Positions 1 through 4,962 are shown, counted from the stretch's first letter. The stretch is 5,013 nt of DNA from Cytophagales bacterium (GCA_025455595.1 JALOMD010000458.1:1-5013), one strand, 5' to 3'. The notes: generated by a model not told the origin, from the sequence alone. Program-made: numbers and translations.

Positions 1-265
1 TTTGCGCAAAGACAGCACGGGCAAGGAAAAAATAGCCGTTGTGTGCAACTTTACGCCGGTGGTGCGCCAAAACTACCGCATCGGTGTGAATGAAAAAGGA
101 GTTTGGACAGAGGTTTTCAATTCCGATGCACCCGAATACGGCGGCAGTGGCGTGCATAATACCTCTGTCGAAACAGAATTAATTATGTACCACGGCAAAC
201 GTTTCTCCATCACCCTGACCCTGCCGCCGCTGGCCGCAGTGTATTTGCGGTGGGACGAAGGTTGA
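1..265 (+). CDS. glgB: 1,4-alpha-glucan branching enzyme, C-terminal fragment (5' end outside window)
   Basis: This is the tail of a glycogen branching enzyme, which cuts alpha-1,4-glucan chains and rejoins them through alpha-1,6 bonds in cytoplasmic glycogen synthesis. The open frame enters from the left edge (codons start at base 2) and ends at TGA 263-265, leaving 87 residues. They match the C-terminal all-beta domain of GlgB: a VVCNFTPV strand (residues 14-21), then the typical GVWTEVFNSDAPEYGGSG segment (33-50), and a closing LPPLAAVYLRW strand (74-84). The catalytic TIM barrel and the N-terminal CBM48 domain would lie upstream. GlgB is usually about 630-730 residues, so only about an eighth is visible. 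The TTG at base 2 is an internal leucine codon, not a start. A 29-nt hairpin repeat begins 13 bases after the stop. No partner glycogen gene is visible. Identity is confident from the conserved tail; completeness upstream cannot be judged. Confidence 0.93.
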   Translation, partial: LRKDSTGKEKIAVVCNFTPVVRQNYRIGVNEKGVWTEVFNSDAPEYGGSGVHNTSVETELIMYHGKRFSITLTLPPLAAVYLRWDEG

Positions 266-278
266 TGGTTTGTCAAAT

Positions 279-307
279 GCGTTTTAGGCAAAAATTGCCC
301 AAAACGC
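279..307. repeat. 29-nt hairpin repeat, copy 1
   Basis: The left arm GCGTTTTAGGCAA and right arm TTGCCCAAAACGC pair over 13 bases with one A/C mismatch and a 3-nt A loop. Read on the other strand the mismatch becomes a G-T wobble. It sits 13 bases after the glgB stop, so it could act as a weak 3'-end structure, but no T-run follows. Related copies lie at 496-524, 1279-1307, 4651-4679 and 4963-4991, and the same arms build the terminator at 1382-1437. Confidence 0.75.
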
Positions 308-311
308 CGGT

Positions 312-493
312 TTGTCTGAACCATGATTCTTATGATTAAAGGATTACCTTGATTAAAAAAAGAACTCTTGTCTGGAAAGTATTGATAAACCTTTGCAATT
401 AACTGATTTTCAGATAGTTACCAAACATCATCTACACGCTCTATACACTATCGAAAAAGAATCATATCAATCCTTAAATCAAGGTTCTAACAA
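312..493. repeat. GATT-rich palindromic element, copy A (diverged, long interior)
   Basis: The left end (312-354) matches 2946-2988 at 40 of 43 positions, starting TTGTCTGAACCATGATTC. The right end (477-493) is a degraded inverted copy of the same terminus, agreeing at 14 of 17 positions, and the adjoining 459-476 still carries inverted GATT motifs. The element would thus be about 182 nt, against 122 nt for the copy at 2946-3067. The middle, roughly 355-455, is AT-rich, has no clear match to the other copy and contains no credible open frame. It occupies most of the 305-nt gap between glgB and the protease gene. It could be a decayed copy, a variant with a different core, or a copy carrying an insertion. 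Confidence 0.65.
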
Positions 494-495
494 TT

Positions 496-524
496 GCGTT
501 TTAAGCAAAAAACGCCCAAAACGC
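496..524. repeat. 29-nt hairpin repeat, copy 2
   Basis: The arms are GCGTTTTAAGC and GCCCAAAACGC-type sequence around an A-rich centre. This is the same 29-nt length and layout as the copy at 279-307. Pairing is weaker here because the left arm reads AAGC where the right arm would need GGGC. It follows directly on the right end of the GATT element and is followed without a gap by a heptamer array. Confidence 0.7.
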
Positions 525-552
525 TTCTGACTTCTGCGTTCTGAACTCTGAC
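525..552. repeat. Heptamer array (TTCTGAN), four units, upstream of the M48 gene
   Basis: Four consecutive 7-nt units of the form TTCTGAC, TTCTGCG, TTCTGAA, CTCTGAC end 18 bases before the protease start codon. The inverse-complement unit type (ATTCAGA) appears in the longer array at 4566-4649, also just upstream of a start codon, so both belong to one low-complexity family. Confidence 0.7.
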
Positions 553-555
553 CTA

Positions 556-573
556 AAATCGTACCTCAAAATG
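556..573 (+). promoter_or_regulatory. Leader shared with the rubredoxin-fusion gene, ending in ATG
   Basis: AAATCGTACCTCAAAATG ends with the protease start codon. The minus strand at 4577-4560 reads AAATCGTACTTCAAAATG and ends with the start codon of the rubredoxin-fusion gene, a match of 17 of 18. No Shine-Dalgarno sequence is present in either; three A residues precede each ATG. What is seen is the shared sequence. That it affects translation or transcription is inference; it may simply be the edge of the repeat family. Confidence 0.5.
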
Positions 574-1254
574 TTTCGTTCTGGAAAAGTTCGCCTGCTG
601 ATTGCGTTGGCAATAGCCTTGTTTTCTGTAATCAGCTACTACAACAAACGCCAAGACAACCCGAAGTACGGCGGTCAGCATCCCGACCCGCAGGCACAGG
701 CGGTGGTGGACAAAATCGGCCAGAAACTTGTCGCCACCTTGCCTGCCGGACAGCCGTACCGTTTCGAGTTCCACCTGCTGTCCGACCCACAGACAATCAA
801 TGCGTTTGCCTTGCCGGGCGGACAGATTTTCATCACCTACGCCCTGTACAACAAGTTGCAGAGCGAAGACCAACTGGCCGGGGTGTTGGGCCATGAAATA
901 GGCCACGTAGTGGAGCGACACTCGGCGCAACAGATTGCCAAACAGCAGCTTACGCAAGGCTTGACCGGGGCTGCTGTCATCGCCAGCTACGACCCCGACA
1001 ACCCCACCGGCAGCGTGGGCAAAGCGGCCATGGCGGCTTTGATTGGCAATTTGGTAAACATGAAATACGGACGCGGCGACGAGTTGGAATCGGACAGGCG
1101 CGGGATTGAGTACATGACGAAGGCGGGTTACAATCCGGAAGGCATGGTTGGTGTGATGGAGGTATTGGCAGCGGCTGGCGGAGGCAGCAGCCGGCCGGAG
1201 TTTTTCAGTACGCACCCCAATCAGCGGTTTCTGTTGAAAATTGAAGCCGCCTGA
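571..1254 (+). CDS. M48 family zinc metalloprotease, N-terminally membrane-anchored
   Basis: Predicted zinc endopeptidase of the M48 family (relatives of BepA/YfgC, LoiP and the mitochondrial protease Oma1), which in bacteria mostly handle quality control of envelope proteins. The 227-residue product shows the HEIGH zinc motif at 108-112 within a hydrophobic-flanked helix. A downstream ELESD at 171-175 supplies the expected third ligand E171 and the conserved D175. The segment before the active site (NAFALPGGQIFI, 77-88) is the usual M48 edge strand, and the C-terminus has the typical STHPNQR (213-219). Residues 8-24 form one hydrophobic segment, an uncleaved anchor or signal peptide; there is no cysteine, so it is not a lipoprotein. 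The ATG at 571 is the first reasonable start and has no Shine-Dalgarno. The stretch between anchor and catalytic domain looks shorter than I expect for the family. It converges on the methyltransferase gene and probably ends at the terminator at 1382-1437. Substrate unknown. Confidence 0.9.
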   Translation: MFRSGKVRLLIALAIALFSVISYYNKRQDNPKYGGQHPDPQAQAVVDKIGQKLVATLPAGQPYRFEFHLLSDPQTINAFALPGGQIFITYALYNKLQSEDQLAGVLGHEIGHVVERHSAQQIAKQQLTQGLTGAAVIASYDPDNPTGSVGKAAMAALIGNLVNMKYGRGDELESDRRGIEYMTKAGYNPEGMVGVMEVLAAAGGGSSRPEFFSTHPNQRFLLKIEAA

Positions 1255-1278
1255 TGATTTCTATTTTGTTTCACAATG

Positions 1279-1307
1279 CCGTTTTAAGCAAAATTTGCCC
1301 AAATCGA
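1279..1307. repeat. 29-nt hairpin repeat, copy 3 (degenerate)
   Basis: CCGTTTTAAGC is followed, after an A/T-rich centre, by GCCCAAATCG. The length and register match the other copies, but the outer arm bases no longer pair well. It lies 24 bases after the stop of the protease gene and appears to be a decaying copy. Confidence 0.55.
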
Positions 1308-1310
1308 AGA

Positions 1311-1379
1311 TGCCGCCATCGGCGGTATTGTAAATCCCGCAATCGGCGGGAACGCTTCCCGAATTAGAATTCAAATTCG
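1311..1379. repeat. Cluster of small inverted repeats between convergent genes
   Basis: Three short hairpins lie in a row. CCGCC/GGCGG pairs at 1313-1317 and 1321-1325 (3-nt loop). TCCCGC/GCGGGA pairs at 1335-1340 and 1346-1351 (5-nt loop). CGAATT/AATTCG pairs at 1360-1365 and 1374-1379. GGGAA/TTCCC at 1348-1360 is an alternative pairing. The first two share the core ATCGGCGG, suggesting duplication of one small palindrome. No coding sequence is visible. They may be part of the 3' end of the protease transcript or remnants of a repeat element. Confidence 0.55.
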
Positions 1380-1381
1380 CC

Positions 1382-1437
1382 AAAAAACGCCCAAAACGCT
1401 TTTCTGTCAATTAACAGAGGCGTTTTGGGCGTTTTTT
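1382..1437. terminator. Bidirectional intrinsic terminator between convergent genes
   Basis: A perfect 18-bp inverted repeat, AAAAAACGCCCAAAACGC (1382-1399) and its complement at 1420-1437, encloses a 20-nt centre that itself holds TCTGT/ACAGA (1403-1407 and 1414-1418). Each strand ends in a run of six T, so it can end transcription from both sides. It lies 128 bases after the protease stop and 18 bases beyond the methyltransferase stop. Its arms are the same GCGTTTTGGGC sequence as the 29-nt hairpin repeats, but with the halves moved apart and extended. Confidence 0.85.
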
Positions 1438-1455
1438 ACGAAATCCGTACAGAAT

Positions 1456-2316
1456 TCAGCCGCGCATAAAATATACATTCGTAAGCAAACAGCCTCTGAA
1501 CTGATACCCTTTTTCAGTCAAAAACCTATAGATTGGCTCTGTCTGCGGCTGCGTAACATCAAAATCGTCCGCTTCCAAAACAATCAAACGCGGCTGGTAT
1601 CTTTCAAAATCGAGCGACTGTAGCACCGCGAAATCAAAGCCTTCCACGTCTATCGTGAGTAAGTCGAAAGCAGACGGCGCATTGAGTGTATCCAAAATTT
1701 CCGTCAGCGTTTGGGCGACCATCTTCTTGCGACTTGTCTGCTCAATCGTCAGCATTTGATTTTGCTGGATGTGAGAAATATCCGCCGAAGAAAGTCCTTT
1801 ATTCAGAAATTCCACAAATTCCAATTCTCTCTGTTGATTTGACACCAACGCACACACCGCCCGGTCACGCGGACGGATGCGGCGGTGCTTGCGAATCAGG
1901 TTTTCGTTGGCATCAATGCAAATGCCCCGCCAACCGCGCCGATAGAGCAGAAATGTGTTGGAAATGAAACGCGGCTCGTTGCAGCCGACATCCACATAAA
2001 AACCTTCGTGTATCACCACCGGATTGAGCAACGCCAACAGAGCCAAGTCTTCGCCTTTGAACGCATAACTGATTTTCACACTCCGCCCCAAAACCACACG
2101 AAAAAGCCCACCAAATGCGTATTTGATGGAACGGAACAGTGAAAACACGGGTTGCCGCCACATGAAGAACTGCCGGAACGCCACGCGAAATTCTTTCAAT
2201 GCCACGCCCCAAACCGTAAAAAATGCCCGCACATACGCATTTTGGTTGATGGTTTTAGCAAAATACCGCTGCCCAACAGAACGCAAACGGATATGTATTC
2301 TTTCCTCCAAGCTCAT
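1456..2316 (-). CDS. FkbM family SAM-dependent methyltransferase
   Basis: Predicted class I methyltransferase of the FkbM family, which transfers a methyl group from S-adenosylmethionine, mostly to hydroxyls on sugars, lipids or polyketides. The 286-residue protein has the SAM-binding motif I FYVDVGCNEP at 106-115, followed by the family-typical ISNTFLLYRRGWRGICIDAN (118-137), whose D135 would be the acidic residue ending strand 2. The second family signature, FDLLTIDVEGFDFAVL, is at 217-232, with a strand ending in E248. Before the catalytic domain, residues 30-80 are rich in aromatic, hydrophobic and arginine residues, which could favour contact with a membrane; this is inference. GCNEP replaces the GANxP form I would expect. 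The gene follows mobA on the same strand with a 39-nt gap, so cotranscription is possible, and it ends at the bidirectional terminator. No glycosyltransferase or other pathway gene is visible, so the acceptor is unknown. No Shine-Dalgarno precedes the ATG at 2316. Confidence 0.88.
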   Translation of the reverse strand: MSLEERIHIRLRSVGQRYFAKTINQNAYVRAFFTVWGVALKEFRVAFRQFFMWRQPVFSLFRSIKYAFGGLFRVVLGRSVKISYAFKGEDLALLALLNPVVIHEGFYVDVGCNEPRFISNTFLLYRRGWRGICIDANENLIRKHRRIRPRDRAVCALVSNQQRELEFVEFLNKGLSSADISHIQQNQMLTIEQTSRKKMVAQTLTEILDTLNAPSAFDLLTIDVEGFDFAVLQSLDFERYQPRLIVLEADDFDVTQPQTEPIYRFLTEKGYQFRGCLLTNVYFMRG

Positions 2317-2339
2317 GCTCTGTAATAGATGCTGAGTTT

Positions 2340-2347
2340 CAAAAATA
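2340..2347 (-). promoter_or_regulatory. Candidate Bacteroidota -7 element (TAnnTTTG) before the FkbM gene
   Basis: The minus strand reads TATTTTTG here, fitting the TAnnTTTG consensus of the main sigma factor in Bacteroidota. It lies 23 nt before the methyltransferase start. A TTTG that could serve as the -33 element lies 16 nt further upstream, within the end of mobA; that spacing is somewhat short. In a T-rich stretch a chance match is likely. Confidence 0.22.
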
Positions 2348-2355
2348 GTATCTTT

Positions 2356-2958
2356 TCAAAACCCAAAACCTCTTCTACCCAAATCTTCTGGCGCGTTGTA
2401 GTTTTGAAAAGTAGTTTTGAAATCATCAGGAAGTGGAATCAGGTAAGTGCGGCATACATCCAGCACATATTTCATGCTGTGTTTGGGCAATTCGTTTTGT
2501 TGGAACAAATGCAAAATTTTCTGTAATCCAACAGCTTTGTAAATATCGCACAAAGGCTCTGCCTCGCCTTCGGATTCAAATACGAAACAATCGTAATCAG
2601 TCGCTTGTGTGTATTGTTGGCGTAGCAATTTCAGCACTTCCGGCTGCATGTCAGGCAAATCACACGCCAGCACGAGCCAGTCGGTTTGTGGGAATTTTTG
2701 ATGCGCGGACAGTAATCCGGCCAACGGGCCGCGGAGCGGAAGCGAGTCTATGACAAGCGTTGAGGCGGGAAAAATAGATTTATAGTTTTGTTGTTGGGTG
2801 GGATGAACTGAAACGAAAGTGTCAATGCCTAAATCAGTCAGTTTGTTGTGCGCAATTTCTGCCCACGTTTTGCCGTCTTTCTGTATGAGTCCTTTGTCCG
2901 TCCCCATCCGGCTGCTTTGTCCGCCGCAGAGCACAAGACCTTTGATTGTCTGAACCAT
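2356..2958 (-). CDS. mobA: Molybdenum cofactor guanylyltransferase (MobA)
   Basis: Predicted MobA, a cytoplasmic enzyme that transfers GMP from GTP to Mo-molybdopterin, giving the guanine-dinucleotide cofactor of DMSO-reductase-type enzymes such as nitrate reductases. The 200-residue protein has the usual length. The nucleotide-binding loop LCGGQSSRMGTDKGLI covers residues 10-25, the RGPLAGLLSA motif is at 77-86, the metal-binding D100 lies in LACDLPD (97-103), and the family's closing NYNAPEDL is at 187-194. The ATG at 2958 is the only plausible start: the nucleotide-binding loop begins nine codons later. That ATG and the codons for MVQT lie inside the right-facing end of the GATT palindrome at 2946-3067, so a repeat supplies the start. 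There is no Shine-Dalgarno. It lies downstream of the rubredoxin-fusion gene (110-nt gap) and upstream of the methyltransferase (39 nt), all on one strand. Sampled lines here run near 35-45% GC, lower than parts of the neighbouring genes. The MobA call is firm; MobA-like CTP-using relatives are less likely. Confidence 0.9.
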   Translation of the reverse strand: MVQTIKGLVLCGGQSSRMGTDKGLIQKDGKTWAEIAHNKLTDLGIDTFVSVHPTQQQNYKSIFPASTLVIDSLPLRGPLAGLLSAHQKFPQTDWLVLACDLPDMQPEVLKLLRQQYTQATDYDCFVFESEGEAEPLCDIYKAVGLQKILHLFQQNELPKHSMKYVLDVCRTYLIPLPDDFKTTFQNYNAPEDLGRRGFGF

Positions 2959-3067
2959 GATTCACTTGATTAAAGGATTACCTTGATTTTTCGGACAGGA
3001 TTGTAGGATTTATACGATTTCTTCAATCATGGAAATCCTGCAATCCTGCGAATCATGGTTCAGACAA
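2946..3067. repeat. GATT-rich palindromic element, copy B (122 nt, intact ends)
   Basis: The termini are a perfect 18-bp inverted repeat: TTGTCTGAACCATGATTC at 2946-2963 and its complement at 3050-3067. Extending inward, 43-nt arms (2946-2988 and 3025-3067) agree at 36 positions, around a 36-nt centre. GATT recurs about every eight bases in the left part and AATC in the right part. The element fills the gap between the rubredoxin-fusion stop (3069) and mobA and overlaps the first 13 bases of mobA. In RNA it would fold into a long imperfect hairpin. I recall similar TCTGAACCATGATT repeats in other Bacteroidota genomes but cannot name a family. It could be a non-autonomous mobile repeat or a processed transcript signal. 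Confidence 0.8.
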
Positions 3068-3068
3068 A

Positions 3069-4562
3069 TCAGACAACCAACTGCTCCGTCTTTTCCACCG
3101 CCACAAAATCACCCTTCGGCGATTCGCATAGCGGACAGACGTAACTTTTGGGCAAATCAGCAAACGCCGTTCCGGCGACTATTCCATTTTCAGGCTCACC
3201 GACAGTCGCGTCATAAATTGTCTGGCAATGTTTGCATTGATGAATAAATACAGAGGTTTTGACTTCGGCAGAGATACTATTTTCTTCTACAGGTTGCGTG
3301 AACAATTCCTCCGTCTGTTGTCCGATGCGGGTGCGCAGATAGGTTTTGCAAATGCGTCGGAGTTGTTCGCCGAGGTACGATTTGGGCAAATTTCGCTCAA
3401 AAACAAACAGCTTGCGACTGTTCGGATTGAAATCTTCGGTATAGAGAATGTCGTACAGATGGCCGATTTCGTAGTGGCCGAAGCGGAACATTGGCTTTTT
3501 GCGGATAATAATCGAGCCGAACACTTCCGATTTCGGGCGGGTTTGGATGCCGAAACACACGCCGAATGTGCGCATGTCGTTTCTGTCCAAGTGCTTCACC
3601 AATTGCTGTTTCAGTTCCAGTCCGTCCTGCGCGTTGTCTTCCACCTGCCAGTTGAGTTCGTTGGCCGCGTGACGCACATTGATCTGGTGGCGCGTGAGTA
3701 CTTTGTCCCACATCGGACGGTTTTTGTCTTCGATGCCTTTGACAATCAGCGACTTCCACGGCGTAGCGCAGATTTGCCCGACTTTGGTTTGCAGACACAA
3801 TTTGCACACGTCGTTCAGGAAGGCAATCGAAAACTGCTCGTCGCGGCGGTAGATGCCGAGCCACGTTTTGTCGCCGTAGCGGTTGAAACCTTCGTAATAC
3901 GGCAGCCGGAACGACGGCAGTTCCAGCGGCCCCGCCACGGGCTTGCTGATGTACATGGTCTGTCTTTTGACTGTTCTGTACAGATTTTCGCCGTCGGCTT
4001 GGTCGTTGGCGTAGAACTGTTCGCGGTTTTGCCAAATTGTTTTTTCAATGGCCTCGGTCACCTGCGGGATGTCATTGCTGAACACGAGTTCTTTCCACGC
4101 AAAAAGGACGTTGGTTTTGGGAAACCGCACGTACAGATACCAGAAATGCGGCTGCGGCGAGGCAATCCAGTTGAAGTTTCCGGTGAAAAACGGCGTAAAA
4201 CTTTGGTTGTTGTCCGAAATATTGACCTTCAGTTGCGGACGGTACGCAAATCCGTCGAAAATATCCTTGTAAATGCCTTCGCTGAGCCAGTTGTCGGTCA
4301 TGAACACATCCTCCGCCGGATACGAACTGACGATGTTCGGATGCTGCGCCGTGTCAAATTCAAACGCGATGTTGCGTTCTTTCAGAGCCGTTGCCAGCGT
4401 GTCGTAATCGTCGGCCAGCACGTCCATCAGCAACTGCTGCCGCAGCCCAAACCGCACATACCGCACCCCCGCCTGGTAAGCCGGTTCCAGCAAATTCTGT
4501 AGCTGCCCCGGCGGAATAATGCCGCCGGTGAAATTGATTTTGAGGGTGTAGGTGTGACGCAT
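3069..4562 (-). CDS. Nitrite/sulfite-reductase-like protein with C-terminal rubredoxin domain
   Basis: A 497-residue cytoplasmic protein with no signal peptide. The C-terminus (about 440-490) is a clear rubredoxin domain: iron ligands C443 and C446 (CKHC), then a DLPKSYVCPLC segment giving C476 and C479. The 29-residue spacer is normal, but the glycine that usually follows each CxxC pair is Q447 and E480 here. The N-terminal 70 residues resemble the ferredoxin-like half-domain of siroheme nitrite/sulfite reductases (GGIIPPGQL at 13-21, RFGLRQQLLMDV at 37-48). A second such half seems to lie around 230-360, with CKLC at 253-256 plus C265 and C336. The C-x5-C...C-x3-C cluster of true siroheme reductases is not visible, so catalysis is uncertain; electron transfer or assembly is as likely. 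I recall similar fusions in Bacteroidota near nitrate-assimilation genes, which fits mobA downstream. The ATG at 4562 is preceded by AAA and a heptamer array, with no Shine-Dalgarno. The rubredoxin part is certain; the reductase-like part is inference. Confidence 0.85.
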   Translation of the reverse strand: MRHTYTLKINFTGGIIPPGQLQNLLEPAYQAGVRYVRFGLRQQLLMDVLADDYDTLATALKERNIAFEFDTAQHPNIVSSYPAEDVFMTDNWLSEGIYKDIFDGFAYRPQLKVNISDNNQSFTPFFTGNFNWIASPQPHFWYLYVRFPKTNVLFAWKELVFSNDIPQVTEAIEKTIWQNREQFYANDQADGENLYRTVKRQTMYISKPVAGPLELPSFRLPYYEGFNRYGDKTWLGIYRRDEQFSIAFLNDVCKLCLQTKVGQICATPWKSLIVKGIEDKNRPMWDKVLTRHQINVRHAANELNWQVEDNAQDGLELKQQLVKHLDRNDMRTFGVCFGIQTRPKSEVFGSIIIRKKPMFRFGHYEIGHLYDILYTEDFNPNSRKLFVFERNLPKSYLGEQLRRICKTYLRTRIGQQTEELFTQPVEENSISAEVKTSVFIHQCKHCQTIYDATVGEPENGIVAGTAFADLPKSYVCPLCESPKGDFVAVEKTEQLVV

Positions 4563-4577
4563 TTTGAAGTACGATTT
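4560..4577 (-). promoter_or_regulatory. Leader shared with the M48 gene, ending in ATG
   Basis: The minus strand reads AAATCGTACTTCAAAATG into the start codon of the rubredoxin-fusion gene. It differs by one base from the leader of the protease gene at 556-573. The sequence GTACTTC is also the last unit of the heptamer array. No Shine-Dalgarno and no TAnnTTTG element is visible nearby. Confidence 0.5.
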
Positions 4578-4649
4578 ACGAAGTACGAATTAAATTCAGA
4601 ATTATGAATTCAGAATTCGGAATTCATAATTCGGAATTCATAATTCTGA
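4566..4649. repeat. Twelve-unit heptamer array upstream of the rubredoxin-fusion gene
   Basis: These 84 bases divide exactly into twelve 7-nt units. The first four are GAAGTAC/GATTTAC-like; the next eight are variants of ATTCNGA (ATTCAGA, ATTCGGA, ATTCATA, ATTCTGA, ATTATGA). Many neighbouring units pair into a 14-nt period with GAATTC recurring. The array starts 3 bases upstream of the gene's ATG and ends one base before the 341-nt inverted-repeat element. Any promoter of the gene must lie within or beyond it. Confidence 0.8.
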
Positions 4650-4650
4650 G

Positions 4651-4679
4651 GCGTTTTGGGCGATTTTTGGCTAAAACGT
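4651..4679. repeat. 29-nt hairpin repeat, copy 4 (left end of the large inverted repeat)
   Basis: GCGTTTTGGGC and GGCTAAAACGT flank a T-rich centre, in the orientation opposite to the copies at 279 and 496. It adjoins the heptamer array, the same pairing of hairpin and heptamers that is seen at 496-552. Confidence 0.7.
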
Positions 4680-4709
4680 TATTGCTGTAGCACATGCTTT
4701 AGCCTGTGC

Positions 4710-4727
4710 ATCACGCCGTGGCGTGAT
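4710..4727. repeat. 18-nt palindrome ATCACGCC/GGCGTGAT
   Basis: ATCACGCC at 4710-4717 is followed after two bases by its exact complement at 4720-4727. It directly adjoins the inner edge of the left 24-bp arm of the large inverted repeat. Such dyads can be protein-binding sites, but here it more probably belongs to the repeat element. Confidence 0.5.
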
Positions 4728-4791
4728 TTCACCGCAGCACAAACAGAAAACAATATTTTTTAAAATGCCAAACCCGCCTGTCCTTGAAAGC

Positions 4792-4917
4792 GTCATTGCG
4801 AGGAATGCAGCGAAGCGGAATGACGAAGCAATCCGTCCCAAAGGCAGGCTCGGTAAAAACGGTTACGAAAGGCTCGCGATGCTCCGTGAGAGATTGCTTC
4901 GCTTTGCTCGCAAGGAC
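4792..4917. repeat. CATTGCGAG-type palindromic repeat inside the large element
   Basis: The left part begins GTCATTGCGAGGAATG and ends in GACGAAGCAATCC (4792-4834). The right part (4890-4917) reads GAGATTGCTTCGC then TTTGCTCGCAAGGAC, its approximate complement. The left copy carries an internal duplication of the GCGAAGC / GACGAAGC motif. I recall repeats with this GTCATTGCGAG...GAAGCAATC form in many unrelated bacterial genomes. It accounts for the misleading short open frames here. Confidence 0.6.
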
Positions 4918-4962
4918 GGCTCGATGAACAGGCACAGGCTAAAGCATGTGCTACAATTGCTG

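Noticed and set aside
2..265. TTG at base 2 as the start of a small 87-residue protein
   Set aside because: The residues continue the known GlgB C-terminal domain from its middle, so the frame simply enters from outside the window.
391..394. TTTG in the gap before the M48 gene as part of a TAnnTTTG promoter
   Set aside because: The bases before it are AACC, which does not fit the consensus, and no spaced partner element is evident.
553..1215. A 220-codon open frame on the minus strand opposite the M48 gene
   Set aside because: It shows no protein-like motifs and mirrors the codon pattern of the protease, whose zinc ligands are all present on the plus strand.
2946..3067. The palindrome as an intrinsic terminator of the rubredoxin-fusion gene
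   Set aside because: The arms are AT-rich and imperfect inside, no T-run follows on the minus strand, and the far arm extends into mobA, so a simple terminator is unlikely, though partial termination cannot be excluded.
3397..4035. A 212-codon open frame on the minus strand in another frame of the rubredoxin-fusion gene
   Set aside because: Its composition is dominated by R, Q and P and it lies wholly inside a well-supported gene on the same strand.
3228..4502. A 424-codon open frame on the plus strand opposite the rubredoxin-fusion gene
   Set aside because: Its translation is rich in F, V, R and H with no recognisable domain, as expected from the complement of a real gene. The minus-strand frame has clear motifs over its whole length.
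4594..4649. The regularly repeated GAATTC units as a CRISPR array or replication-origin iterons
   Set aside because: Units are only 7-14 nt with no spacers, and no cas, rep or dnaA gene is near.
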